A stretch of 34,274 bases of DNA from Kiritimatiellia bacterium (lineage in GTDB: Bacteria > Verrucomicrobiota > Kiritimatiellia > RFP12 > UBA1067): assembly GCA_024405255.1 (NCBI GenBank), contig JAKSOY010000017.1, positions 1 to 34,274 of the forward strand, in the 5' to 3' direction. Shown in pieces: positions 1-10,642 of the stretch (its first letter is position 1; each line of letters begins with the position of its first letter). Below the pieces are notes generated by a model. It was not told the origin of the DNA. It did not search any database and was given only the letters and a program-made list of their open reading frames with translations. A program made the position numbers and the translations under genes.

Positions 1-6
1 TTAGTC

Positions 7-492
7 TCACGGCATCGGAGGAAGCGCGTAGTAGAACCAGACGGCGAAGAGACCGACCGCCGCGAGTTTCAGGCCGAGGCAGAGGACGTACCCGATCAAC
101 GCCCCGACGCCGCCCTTCAACGACGCGAAAATGTTCTTGCCCGCAAGGAGTTCGCCCGCGACCGTCCCCAGGAACGGACCCAGGATGAGTCCGATCGGCA
201 TGAAGAAGAGACCGACGAGGCTCCCCACCACGCACCCGACAACACCCCAACGCGAACACTTGAACTTTTTCGCGCACACGCTTGGCAAGACGTAGTCGAT
301 GATCGTCACGAACGCCACCACGGCCCCGCCGACGAGCAGCTCCTTGATCGTCGGCGGATAGCCGAACAACACCAGCAACCACAACGAACTGTAGGCAAGA
401 ATCGGCCCGGGGATGATCGGCACCACGCAACCGACCAACCCCAGCAGCGACAGCAGTCCGCCGAGGACCGCAAGTGTCATCCACAGTGTCAT
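7..492 (-). CDS. DUF456 family integral membrane protein
   Basis: A 161-residue, very hydrophobic protein of unknown function. I recognise the DUF456 pattern: repeated glycine- and proline-rich membrane helices (about residues 5-45, 53-72, 80-110 and 128-156), including a PIIPGP segment near residue 25 and a MPIGLILGPFLGT segment near residue 98. Length and composition are normal for the family. The ATG at 492 follows an AGGAGA element about 10 bases upstream, and an extended -10 (TGCTATAAT) lies at 518-526. A second Met at residue 5 could also be the start. It is transcribed divergently from the beta-helix gene, with only 55 bp between the two. The family assignment is fairly sure; the role is not known. 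Confidence 0.75.
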   Translation of the reverse strand: MTLWMTLAVLGGLLSLLGLVGCVVPIIPGPILAYSSLWLLVLFGYPPTIKELLVGGAVVAFVTIIDYVLPSVCAKKFKCSRWGVVGCVVGSLVGLFFMPIGLILGPFLGTVAGELLAGKNIFASLKGGVGALIGYVLCLGLKLAAVGLFAVWFYYALPPMP

Positions 493-517
493 CTAATCTG
501 TTTCTCCTCTCGCCACC

Positions 518-526
518 ATTATAGCA
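518..526 (-). promoter_or_regulatory. Extended -10 promoter of the DUF456 gene
   Basis: Read on the minus strand this is TGC-TATAAT, a perfect -10 hexamer with the TGn extension. I see no convincing -35. It lies 25 bases before the DUF456 ATG, leaving room for the AGGAGA ribosome site, and sits back to back with the plus-strand promoter at 533-541. Confidence 0.6.
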
Positions 527-532
527 TTTTTA

Positions 533-541
533 TGGTATAAT
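533..541 (+). promoter_or_regulatory. Extended -10 promoter, predicted leaderless
   Basis: TGG-TATAAT, a perfect -10 with TGn extension and no clear -35. The ATG of the beta-helix gene begins 6 bases after the hexamer, about where transcription should start, so the mRNA probably has no 5' leader. There is also no Shine-Dalgarno sequence in front of that ATG. Confidence 0.65.
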
Positions 542-547
542 ACCCGT

Positions 548-2068
548 ATGAAAAATATCATCTTTCTTCTCCTTGGCTGTGGCGTCGCGTTGAGTGCCGC
601 GTCCGCGTCGTTTATCACCTATGAAGAGTTCGGCGCCGTCGGCGACGGCAAAACGGACGACATGCCCGCCATTGTCGCCGCACACGCGGCGGCGAACAAG
701 CGGAATCTTCCCGTACGCGCAACCGCCGGCAAGACCTACTTCATCGGCAAGGCCGCGAAAACGGCCATCATCCAGACGGATGTCGATTTCGGCACGGCGA
801 ACTTCATCATCGACGACGTCGACTGCGAAAAGTACACGACCTCCATCTTCACAATCGCCCCGAGCCGCAAGCCCGTTCCCGTCACCGGCATCGGTGCGCT
901 CGACACGAACGTGAAACGTATTACGGCCAAGCTGCCGTGCGCCTGCCTGCTGAGTCTTGAAAACAATACGGTGCGCCACTTCATCCGCTATGGCGCGAAC
1001 CAGAACAACGGCACGGCGCAACGCGAGATGCTGCTCGTCGGCGCCGACGGAAGCATCGACCCTCAAACGCCGCTCACGCAGGCGTTCAAGGCCGTGACGA
1101 AAGCCCTCGCCTTTCCGCTGGAAGCGAAACCGCTCACGATCACGGGCGGACACTTCACCACCATCGCCAATCAATGCGCGTCGCAATACCACTACCATGC
1201 GCGCAACATCAACGTGAACCGGTCGAGCGTACGCCTCATCGGCCTCCGCCACGACGTGACGGGCGAACTGGACCACGGCGCGCCCTACGGCGGCTTCATC
1301 TCCGTGAGCGCCTGCGCCAATGTCGTCGTCTCCAACTGCGTCTTGACCGCCCACCGCACCTATCGGACAATCGGCTCCGCCGGCCGGCCCGTGAGCATGG
1401 GTTCCTACGACCTCAACTGCGGCAACGCCATCAACGTCTCGTTCATCAACTGCCGTCAGACGACGGACATCAACGACACGCGCTACTGGGGGCTCTTCGG
1501 CTCGAACTTCTGCCGCAACCTGCTCTTCGACCACTGTTCGTTCTCCCGCTTCGACGCGCACATGGGTGTGGCGAATGCGACCGTGCGCCATTGCGAACTC
1601 GGCCACATGGGCATCAACGCCATCGGCTACGGTACCTTCCTCGTAGAAGACACGACCGTTCACGGCCACGGTGCGTTCTTCAACCTGCGCGAAGACTACG
1701 GCAGCAACTGGCGGGGCGACTTCATCATCAAGAACTGCGTGTTCAAGCCCCGCACCAAGTGGGGCGCGCAGATCGTCGGCGGCCACCACAACGGCCAGCA
1801 CGACTTCGGCTATCCGTGCTTCATGCCGCGCCGTCTCATTGTGGACGGTCTCACCATCGACGACTCGCGTCTACCCGAAGGAGCCGGCGGACCCTATATC
1901 TTCGGCAATATCAAGCCGAGCGACAAACCCGGTGCCGCACCCGAACCCTTCCCCTACACGGTCACGGAAGAAGTGGTCCTGCGTAACGTGAAGGTGCTGA
2001 GCGGCAAGCCGATCAAGGTCAGCCCCAATCCCCACACGTTCCGCAATACGAAGGTCACGCGTCAATGA
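548..2068 (+). CDS. Secreted pectate-lyase-fold (right-handed beta-helix) protein
   Basis: A 506-residue exported protein. Residues 1-20 form a signal peptide (MKN, hydrophobic core, cleavage near ASA-S). Residues 24-45 hold the FGAVGDGKTDD motif that opens the Pectate_lyase_3 / GH28-like beta-helix family; the rest has the N-, G- and V-rich short strands of parallel beta-helix coils (for example the region around residues 255-400). It probably binds or cleaves a plant or host polysaccharide, but I cannot pick out catalytic aspartates, so lyase versus hydrolase is open. The start is set by the signal peptide and by the -10 only 6 bases upstream. Its stop overlaps the rsgA start by 4 bases (ATGA), an odd pairing of a secreted enzyme with a ribosome-assembly GTPase. 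Confidence 0.8.
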   Translation: MKNIIFLLLGCGVALSAASASFITYEEFGAVGDGKTDDMPAIVAAHAAANKRNLPVRATAGKTYFIGKAAKTAIIQTDVDFGTANFIIDDVDCEKYTTSIFTIAPSRKPVPVTGIGALDTNVKRITAKLPCACLLSLENNTVRHFIRYGANQNNGTAQREMLLVGADGSIDPQTPLTQAFKAVTKALAFPLEAKPLTITGGHFTTIANQCASQYHYHARNINVNRSSVRLIGLRHDVTGELDHGAPYGGFISVSACANVVVSNCVLTAHRTYRTIGSAGRPVSMGSYDLNCGNAINVSFINCRQTTDINDTRYWGLFGSNFCRNLLFDHCSFSRFDAHMGVANATVRHCELGHMGINAIGYGTFLVEDTTVHGHGAFFNLREDYGSNWRGDFIIKNCVFKPRTKWGAQIVGGHHNGQHDFGYPCFMPRRLIVDGLTIDDSRLPEGAGGPYIFGNIKPSDKPGAAPEPFPYTVTEEVVLRNVKVLSGKPIKVSPNPHTFRNTKVTRQ

Positions 2069-3069
2069 CGGTTGCAGACTACGGCTATGACGGCACGCCC
2101 GTACCGGGTGCCGGAACCTGTCCCGCACGCGTGCTCGGCACCTGGGGCGACTACTACCGCATTCTCTGCGATGCAGGCGAAGGCATCGCGCGCAAGAAGG
2201 CCTCAGCCTTTCACGGCAAGCCCGACGCCGTCATCCCCACCACGGGCGACTTCGTGGTGCTCAAGTGGAATCCCCACGGTGAAAGCCGCATCCTTGCGAC
2301 GCTTCCGCGCCATTCAAAATTCGAACGTGCCGCCGCAGGATCCGAAGGACGTCGCGCCCAGACAATCGCCGTCAACTTCGATACGCTGTTCTTCCTCACA
2401 TCGGCCAACCAGAACTTCAACGTGCGTCGGCTCGAACGCTTCCTTTCACTGGGACGCGCCTCGGGTGCGCCCGTCGTGGTGCTGCTGACGAAATGCGATC
2501 TTGTGGATGCCGCCGAACGGGACCGTCTGCTCGCCGAAGCGCGTGCGCATGCGGGAGACGTCGAGGTATTGCCGATTTCCTCCCTCACCGGCGATGGACT
2601 CGACGCCCTTGCGCCGTATGTCCAGCCGCGCCGCACGCTTGCCTTCATCGGTTCATCCGGCGTCGGCAAGTCGTCTCTCATCAACGCCCTCGCCGGTGAC
2701 GAGCTCATGCCCACGCTTGAGATCCGTGAATGGGACGCCAAAGGTCGCCACACCACGACCGAACGTGAACTCGTACGCCTTCCCTGCGGCGCGTTGGTCA
2801 TCGATACGCCCGGCATGCGCGAAATCGGCATGTGGGAAGCCGACGAGGGCATTGCCGACGCCTTTACGGACGTCGAGTCGCTTTTCGCCCATTGCCGATT
2901 CTCCGACTGCCGCCACGACACGGAACCCGGCTGCGCCGTCAAGGCGGCCCTCGCAGACGGTTCGCTCGCCGAAGACCGCTGGCTTGCCTATCTGCGCCTG
3001 AAAGCGGAAGCCGCGCAAGCCGAAACCAAACACGGCCGCAACGAGTCAACCCACCGCTACCGCAAGTGA
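2065..3069 (+). CDS. rsgA: Ribosome small-subunit-dependent GTPase RsgA (YjeQ)
   Basis: A 334-residue cytoplasmic GTPase that acts in late 30S subunit maturation. It shows the circularly permuted G-domain order of the family: G4 TKCD (142-145), then G1 GSSGVGKS (196-203), the threonine-rich G2 near 230-232, and G3 DTPG (247-250). An N-terminal OB-like region (about 20-100) precedes it, and a zinc-binding tail follows with Cys277, Cys282, His284 and Cys290. Length is normal. The ATG overlaps the upstream stop, so translation is probably coupled; AAGG lies about 11 bases upstream. The gene converges on birA with 7 bases between the stops and no obvious terminator hairpin. Confidence 0.95.
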   Translation: MTVADYGYDGTPVPGAGTCPARVLGTWGDYYRILCDAGEGIARKKASAFHGKPDAVIPTTGDFVVLKWNPHGESRILATLPRHSKFERAAAGSEGRRAQTIAVNFDTLFFLTSANQNFNVRRLERFLSLGRASGAPVVVLLTKCDLVDAAERDRLLAEARAHAGDVEVLPISSLTGDGLDALAPYVQPRRTLAFIGSSGVGKSSLINALAGDELMPTLEIREWDAKGRHTTTERELVRLPCGALVIDTPGMREIGMWEADEGIADAFTDVESLFAHCRFSDCRHDTEPGCAVKAALADGSLAEDRWLAYLRLKAEAAQAETKHGRNESTHRYRK

Positions 3070-3076
3070 GGTTCGC

Positions 3077-3819
3077 TTACAGCTCGATGTGCGCTTCGCC
3101 GGCAAAGATCGGCGTGCCGGCAACGAGCAAGGTTCCATCTGGCATCACGCCGTCGCATCGGCCGGTCACAGGCGCCGCATCATCGTCTGTCTGGCGAACC
3201 GAAATCGTCCGCCCTGCCAGCGCATCGGCCGCCACATAGTCGGCGTGCAAATAGACGAATCCCTTCGCCCGCCAGTCGGAGAACCGTTTGTCCAGCGCCT
3301 CCAGAACGGCATCTCGCACCATGTCGACGGAGACGAGTCCACCGACGCCCCGTACATTCGCCAAAGAGGTCGCACGATCCGCGATCTCCGCGTCAAACGA
3401 GGTCTGGTTCACATTCACACCGATGCCGGCAATAACTGAATCGCCCTTCCGTTCGCACAGGATGCCGGCGATTTTGCGTCCGTCCACCCACACGTCGTTC
3501 GGCCACTTGAGCTGCACATTCGGGACCGTCCCCGCACACTGAACGCGTCGTTCGGCGCGGGACGGAAGGAAGCGCAACAATGCGTCGCGAACAGCCAACC
3601 CCACCATCAACGGGAACGTCGAAACATGTTCGGGGAACAGCCCTTCCACATCGAGGACGACACTCATCATCAGGTTGGCCCCGGGCGGGGACAACCAGCG
3701 ATGATTGAGTCGACCGCGACCACACGTCTGCTCGGCGGCGGTGTAGACGTCGCCGGGCGAACCGGCGCGCGCATCGAGATTCGTCGAGGTCGTCACGGCT
3801 TTATGATGGATCCGATATT

Positions 3820-3823
<4 letters not shown>
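3077..3823 (-). CDS. birA: Biotin--[acetyl-CoA-carboxylase] ligase, monofunctional
   Basis: A 248-residue ligase that activates biotin with ATP and attaches it to biotin carrier proteins. Visible motifs are STN near residue 13, the biotinyl-AMP loop GRGRLNHRW (about 36-44) and KWPNDVW followed by GRKIAGIL in the middle of the protein. It starts directly at the catalytic domain: the N-terminal winged-helix DNA-binding domain of E. coli BirA is absent, so it should not act as a biotin repressor. The C-terminal SH3-like region is present (about 205-248). Its ATG overlaps the clpB stop by 4 bases, so it is the second gene of a clpB-birA unit. No biotin-dependent carboxylase is in the window. Confidence 0.93.
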
Positions 3824-6357
<2,534 letters not shown>

Positions 6358-6374
6358 ACCTAATCCTCCGCCCA

Positions 6375-6403
6375 GTTTTAGCAAATCCCGTGCCAGTCGA
6401 CAA
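6375..6403 (-). promoter_or_regulatory. Candidate clpB promoter
   Basis: On the minus strand TTGTCG (6398-6403), 17 bases, then TAAAAC (6375-6380) preceded by TGC. Each hexamer matches consensus at 4 of 6 positions, and the TGn extension recurs in other promoters of this window. Transcription would begin just before the GGAGG of clpB. Confidence 0.4.
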
Positions 6404-6412
6404 ATCAAGCCT

Positions 6413-6452
6413 GCCACACAGGGTGACAGGCCCAAAATGTCACAGGTGTGAC
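6413..6452. promoter_or_regulatory. Two related repeat sites upstream of clpB
   Basis: 6439-6452 is an inverted repeat, GTCACA-GG-TGTGAC. 6413-6427 holds a looser copy; read on the minus strand the copies are GTCACACCTGTGAC and GTCACCCTGTGTGGC. They lie just upstream of the candidate clpB -35. This is not the CIRCE operator of HrcA. It may bind a heat-shock or other regulator; the function is inferred from position only. Confidence 0.35.
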
Positions 6453-6489
6453 GAAAACCGTGCCGTCATCGACACGAAAAGGACCACCG

Positions 6490-7158
6490 TCAGTTCTCTC
6501 CGATGAGTTCGTCGATCTGCTTGCGCGTACCGAACACGATGAGCTTGTCATCGGAATGGATCTGATCGTTCGGACCGGGAATCATCACCGTACGCGGCTT
6601 TTTCGGATTCTCATCGAGGCGGCGGATGCAAAGCACCGTCACGCCGGTCTTGTTGCGCAAGTCGGCCTGTGCAAGCGTCTTCTCGCGACAAGACTCCGGC
6701 ACGTCCACTTCGGCGATCGAAAATCCTTCGGAGATTTCCAGCAGGTCGAACGCACCACGACTTGTAATCGTATGCGCCAAATGGCGCGCACTGTCGCGGT
6801 CCGGATAAATGACCTGGTCTGCGCCGATCTTTTCAAGGATCTTGCCGTGCAGTTCGCTCGACGCCTTGGCGATCACCGTCTCGACACCGAGCTCCTTGCA
6901 GTTCGCCGTCGCCATGATGGAGGCTTCAATGTTCGACCCCACCGCCACGACCGCGACTTCGCACTCACCGACGCCCGCCTCTTCCAAAATGCGCGACACG
7001 GTTGCATCGCCCTGTACGGCGCCGCTCACGAGGGTGGAGGCACTCTGCACAAGCGCCCCATTGCGTTCGACAAGCAACACCTCCGCGCCGCTTTCCGCCA
7101 ATGCCTGCGCCAAGGCCAAACCAAAACGCCCCGCCCCAATAACGCCAACCCGTCTCAT
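6490..7158 (-). CDS. KtrA/TrkA-type potassium-channel regulatory subunit (RCK)
   Basis: A 222-residue cytosolic protein with a Rossmann RCK_N domain (GVIGAGRFG at 5-13, acidic residue after strand 2, about 1-135) and an RCK_C domain (about 140-222). Such proteins form gating rings, bind nucleotides, and control Trk/Ktr potassium transporters. One RCK_N plus one RCK_C matches KtrA/TrkA of single-repeat type. No membrane partner (KtrB/TrkH) lies in the window, so its transporter must be elsewhere. The start overlaps the upstream lipoprotein stop (TAATG), indicating coupled translation. Whether it serves KtrB or another channel is open. Confidence 0.85.
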   Translation of the reverse strand: MRRVGVIGAGRFGLALAQALAESGAEVLLVERNGALVQSASTLVSGAVQGDATVSRILEEAGVGECEVAVVAVGSNIEASIMATANCKELGVETVIAKASSELHGKILEKIGADQVIYPDRDSARHLAHTITSRGAFDLLEISEGFSIAEVDVPESCREKTLAQADLRNKTGVTVLCIRRLDENPKKPRTVMIPGPNDQIHSDDKLIVFGTRKQIDELIGEN

Positions 7159-7787
7159 TACTTGATCTCCTTCTTTTCGCCGTCCTTCAAAGCCTTCGCG
7201 TCCTCCCCATTCTTCGCGTCCTTTTCCTTCACCTCGTCTTCCGACGGCTCCGGGCGCCTGGCGTAAATGGATTTCTTGCGTCCCAGCGTCGGACGCTTGA
7301 ACTCGCGTACGACGTTGAAAAGGCGCTCCGCGAGTTCGGGATCTTTCTCGAACACGTTGTAGGTCTCGGAGAACGTCTTGTTGTCCAGCGCCGCACGCAC
7401 AGCGATGAAACGACCGGGGGAGGGATACTTCGTCGAGGAAAACATCTTGTCGCGATCGAAGAGGCCGGCGTTCACGAGGCTCTGCATCACCTCGCGGATG
7501 TGCTGCGGGTCCACATAGAACTGCTGCGTATGAAGGTCGTCCCAGGTGGGATCGGCCATCGACTTCGCGAAACTGTCCGCCACGCGCCGTGACGTACCGC
7601 TGCGGACTTCGACGAGCCCCGTACCCGAAAGGCGGATCGAATCGCGCCGCACGGGTTCGTGCCGCGCGTTATAATAGTGAATCTCGCACCAGTTGAGCGC
7701 GGCATCTGTCACCTGGATGTAGGGATCGTCCCAGAAAAGGCCGCAACCTCCGCAAAGGGCGAGAAGGATGAAAGCTATTTTCTTCAT
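7158..7787 (-). CDS. Putative lipoprotein of unknown function
   Basis: A 209-residue protein starting MKKIAFILLALCGGCGLF, a lysine-led hydrophobic signal with a cysteine-containing lipobox-like end (CGGC; the -3 position is not the usual Leu, so lipidation is likely but not certain). The middle (about 25-165) has no motif I recognise. The last 40 residues are mostly Lys, Glu and Asp and probably disordered. A longer open frame starts 24 codons upstream inside coaX, but the signal sequence and the coaX stop 2 bases upstream favour 7787. It lies between coaX and the KtrA gene and is presumably co-transcribed with them. No function is proposed. Confidence 0.7.
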   Translation of the reverse strand: MKKIAFILLALCGGCGLFWDDPYIQVTDAALNWCEIHYYNARHEPVRRDSIRLSGTGLVEVRSGTSRRVADSFAKSMADPTWDDLHTQQFYVDPQHIREVMQSLVNAGLFDRDKMFSSTKYPSPGRFIAVRAALDNKTFSETYNVFEKDPELAERLFNVVREFKRPTLGRKKSIYARRPEPSEDEVKEKDAKNGEDAKALKDGEKKEIK

Positions 7788-7788
7788 G

Positions 7789-8547
7789 TTACTTTTCCGA
7801 TGTGGTGAGCGAGGCCAACAGTCCGGCCCCGTGCAAAGTGAGTGTTGGATCAATGACAAAAGGCAGGTCGATATCGCGCAACACCCATTTCGCGAACCCG
7901 CCCGTGGCGATATATTTGAACTCCGTCTTGAAATTGCGGCTCAGCGTCGTCACGATCTCGCGCACCATGCCACGATAGCCCACCAAGGCACCGAAACGCA
8001 TGGCCTCCTCGGTGGAGCGGCCGATCTTCGGACACCTCCCGCCGAGTTTCATCCGCGGCAGTTTCGCCGTACGCTCGTAGAGATAGTCGCGCATCAGCGG
8101 GAAACCCGGGGCGATCACGCCACCCCGCCAGACACCGTCGCGCGTGATCGCCGCCGCCGTAAAGGCCGTACCGAAGTCGCACACGACCGTCGGCGCGCCA
8201 TACCGATCCACCGCCGCCGCCGCATCCGCCAGGCGGTCGGCCCCGATCGTCTCGGGTTCGGGATAGTCGAGCGTCAGCAAATCGAATGTCTTCTGCATGA
8301 ACAGCCGCGATGTGATCGGACGAAACGCAAGCCCCAACGCCTTCGCCTCGCGGGCCCATATGTCGTCCAAAGCCGGCACCACCGACAGATATGCAAGCCC
8401 GTCCACCGGACGAACCGCCAATTCCGCCACCCGCCGGCGCGCTTCCGAGAATCCGCCGTCGCAATGCGACACGCGCGTCACGCGTCCGTTGGACCAGAGT
8501 CCCACGGCCGTAGACGTATTGCCGACATCGACGACGACGAATTTCAT
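7789..8547 (-). CDS. coaX: Type III pantothenate kinase CoaX
   Basis: A 252-residue kinase that phosphorylates pantothenate in the first step of coenzyme A synthesis. It has the ASKHA-fold signatures: DVGNTST (7-13), a second phosphate motif DFGTAFT, the GGVIAPGF loop and TGGFAKW near the C-terminus. The length is typical for type III. A longer in-frame start upstream would run into the preceding phosphodiesterase gene; MKFVVVDVGNTS at 8547 with GGGGAT just upstream is the family start. It lies 14 bases after the glycerophosphodiesterase stop and directly before the lipoprotein gene, so it is inside a minus-strand operon with unrelated functions. Confidence 0.94.
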   Translation of the reverse strand: MKFVVVDVGNTSTAVGLWSNGRVTRVSHCDGGFSEARRRVAELAVRPVDGLAYLSVVPALDDIWAREAKALGLAFRPITSRLFMQKTFDLLTLDYPEPETIGADRLADAAAAVDRYGAPTVVCDFGTAFTAAAITRDGVWRGGVIAPGFPLMRDYLYERTAKLPRMKLGGRCPKIGRSTEEAMRFGALVGYRGMVREIVTTLSRNFKTEFKYIATGGFAKWVLRDIDLPFVIDPTLTLHGAGLLASLTTSEK

Positions 8548-8561
8548 TTTATCCCCAGTCT

Positions 8562-9518
8562 TTACTTGTCGAGCGAACGACGCCCGAGCTTCTCGAGGTA
8601 CTTCATGCAGTCGACCGGACGATCCGTCTGGATCATCGTCGCGCCGTGCTTGAGGCACCAGCCCCACGAGCCTTCCGCATCGCCGCCATGGCCGCGTTCA
8701 TCCGTGTGACCGGCGCAGAGGGAATCCCAGAGCGTGTTGATCCAGAGACGCGGACACGGCGCCTTCATCGCACCCAGCTTCTCGATCACCGCCAGATTCT
8801 TCTCGTCCTTGAAGCACACTTCATACGCGCCCGGCAGTTTCGGACCCGCCTGCCATTCGTTGAACTGCGGTTCGCACTTGTCCTTCTGCCACGTGTACAC
8901 GATCGGCATGTAGAACAGTTCGCCCGACTCAAAGCGCGCCCAAAGCGCCTCGCCCAGCTGCTTGCGCAGTTGAGGTTTCGGGATGGTGCTCTTGAAGACG
9001 ATCTCCTTCTGCACACCGCACTTGATCGTGACTTCCGTGATGCCCTTCGGATCGCGCGGATACTTGTCGAGATTCACCAGGATGTTGCCCTTGGTAAGAG
9101 CGAACGCCTCTTCCAGCGTCAGAATCTCGTACTTCGAAACCTTCGTACGGTCGATGTTGCCGTTCTTGTCGACGCTCCACAGGCGGTACTTCTTGATCTC
9201 GGCGAGCGTCAGATCCTTCGCCTTGCCCTTGCCGTTCGCCACGCGGTCGAGCTTACCGTCGTGCAACAGCACGTAATGACCGTCCTTCGTGGGGGCCACA
9301 TCGAGTTCCACGACATCGGCGCCCATCGCAATGGCGCCGAGAATGGCGTCCTTGGAGTTCTCCGGATAGTGGCGCCAATCACCACGGTGCATCGTCACGA
9401 ACACGTAGTTACGATCATTCGAGTCGAGCTTGGCGCGAATGCGCTCCGCACGGGTCGGTTCAGCGACGGCGGCAAACGCGAGCACCGCGCAAACGAGCGA
9501 GAATAGAATCTTCTTCAT
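8562..9518 (-). CDS. Secreted glycerophosphodiester phosphodiesterase
   Basis: A 318-residue GDPD-family enzyme with a signal peptide (1-19, cleavage near AVA-E). Active-site residues of the TIM barrel are present: His44-Arg45 in HRGDW, PENS at 52-55, metal ligands Glu71 and Asp73 in ELDV, and the second catalytic His86 in LLHD. It should hydrolyse glycerophosphodiesters to an alcohol and glycerol 3-phosphate outside the cytoplasm. The usual IEIK segment reads NLDK here. An SD-like AAAGGA lies about 7 bases before the ATG. Upstream in the same run are an exported esterase and an OPA-family transporter, which would fit uptake of released glycerol 3-phosphate; the substrate match is inference. 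Confidence 0.88.
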   Translation of the reverse strand: MKKILFSLVCAVLAFAAVAEPTRAERIRAKLDSNDRNYVFVTMHRGDWRHYPENSKDAILGAIAMGADVVELDVAPTKDGHYVLLHDGKLDRVANGKGKAKDLTLAEIKKYRLWSVDKNGNIDRTKVSKYEILTLEEAFALTKGNILVNLDKYPRDPKGITEVTIKCGVQKEIVFKSTIPKPQLRKQLGEALWARFESGELFYMPIVYTWQKDKCEPQFNEWQAGPKLPGAYEVCFKDEKNLAVIEKLGAMKAPCPRLWINTLWDSLCAGHTDERGHGGDAEGSWGWCLKHGATMIQTDRPVDCMKYLEKLGRRSLDK

Positions 9519-9550
9519 CTTGTATCCTTTCGTTGTTGTTCAAAGGGGAA

Positions 9551-10627
9551 TCAGCGTGTCAGCTGCTGGACCGTTCCCGCGCCGGCCGCGGGTAGCGCAA
9601 AGTCGGGGGACTGTCCCTTGCGCTGCCGCGCAAGGAAGTCGAAACCGGCGGCGTCATTTCCGGCATGTCCGCCCTCGAAAAGCGTGAAACGCACGGCCGC
9701 CGACGTACGGCGCAGGTGAATGCGCGTCTTGTCAGTATAGAACGGATCGTTCGGTCCCTGATAGGCGAGTGCCGCCGGCACGCGCTGCGTCTTCTCGATG
9801 AAGGCGATATCGGCCTCCGAAATGCGGTCCGCCTCGTTCGCAAGGGCGTTGTACGCCCGAATGGCGTGACCGACGGGGACAGACCCCTTCCAGCCGTCGT
9901 GGATGCCGGTCGCAATGTAAAGCGGCACACCCGCCTTTCGCGCCGCCGCGATAAACGTGAGCGGCGAACGGTGCTTGTATTCTTCGGGCTTCTCCGCCGG
10001 GGTTCCGCCGCACGCCGAAACGAGCATGCGCGCATAGTTCCTCCCGCGTCCGGGATGCTTCTCCAGCGAATCCGCCCACCAGCGGGCGCAGTCCGTGATC
10101 GGACAGAACGCCGCACCGGCCGCGAACACCTCGGGGTGCCGTCCGCACATGAGAAGCGTCATGTGTCCGCCCCCCGAACCACCGATGATGTAGACGCGTG
10201 CCGCATCGATTTTCACATGGGCCTTCGCATAGTCGACGGCGTCGACAATGTCCTGCACGGCAAAGTCGGACCCGCAGGCCTGCGGCCGCGAGTTGGGACC
10301 GCGGAAGTTGGGGCCCACGAACGCCCATCCGCGTTTCTTGGCCTGTTCGAGGACGGTCCGATAGGAATCCACCTGACGATAGTCAAAGCTCCAGGTATGC
10401 AACCCCACCACGAGCGGCACCGCTTCGGACTTCGCCTTTTCCGGCGCCCAGAAATAGCACGGCTGTTCCGACTGGTCAAGCGTCGAACGCACCTTGACGA
10501 GCATCTTCTGCCAAACGGCCGCATCCTTGGGCGCGCGCGCACCGAAGGCACCCAGAGCCGCACAGGCTGCGGCACCCGTCAACCATTCCCGCCGCGTGAA
10601 TCCGGCACCGGTCATTCCAACTTCCAT
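9551..10627 (-). CDS. Tat-exported alpha/beta-hydrolase (esterase, PHB-depolymerase/acetylxylan-esterase-like)
   Basis: A 358-residue serine hydrolase. The N-terminus carries a twin-arginine signal: TRREWLTG at 11-18 followed by an Ala-rich hydrophobic stretch, so it is exported folded. The nucleophile elbow is GGSGGGH with Ser151; an HDGW loop and a C-terminal GGHAGND supply likely Asp and His. The fold resembles the LpqC/PhaZ-type and prolyl-oligopeptidase-like esterases often found with carbohydrate genes. GGAAGGGA lies about 8 bases before the ATG at 10627; Met5 is an alternative. Its last 20 codons contain a near-copy of the GGGGACTGTCCCC palindrome (9606-9618), perhaps an insertion that lengthened the C-terminus. 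Substrate not predictable. Confidence 0.8.
   Translation of the reverse strand: MEVGMTGAGFTRREWLTGAAACAALGAFGARAPKDAAVWQKMLVKVRSTLDQSEQPCYFWAPEKAKSEAVPLVVGLHTWSFDYRQVDSYRTVLEQAKKRGWAFVGPNFRGPNSRPQACGSDFAVQDIVDAVDYAKAHVKIDAARVYIIGGSGGGHMTLLMCGRHPEVFAAGAAFCPITDCARWWADSLEKHPGRGRNYARMLVSACGGTPAEKPEEYKHRSPLTFIAAARKAGVPLYIATGIHDGWKGSVPVGHAIRAYNALANEADRISEADIAFIEKTQRVPAALAYQGPNDPFYTDKTRIHLRRTSAAVRFTLFEGGHAGNDAAGFDFLARQRKGQSPDFALPAAGAGTVQQLTR
9606..9618. repeat. Near-copy of the GGGGAC-N-GTCCCC palindrome inside a gene
   Basis: Reads GGGGACTGTCCCT, one base off the repeat found at 21.6 and 28.3 kb. It lies in the 3' end of the esterase gene and encodes part of KGQSP. It may be an inserted repeat or chance. 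Confidence 0.45.
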
Positions 10628-10642
10628 CGTTCGTTCCCTTCC

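Noticed and set aside
530..1801. 423-codon open frame on the minus strand
   Set aside because: Antisense to the secreted beta-helix gene, which has a signal peptide and family motif.
9875..9887. GGGGACAGACCCC in the esterase gene as a repeat copy
   Set aside because: It matches the reverse complement of the 28.3-kb variant exactly, but encodes WKGSVP next to the HDG loop, which looks like a conserved part of the hydrolase; chance is more likely.
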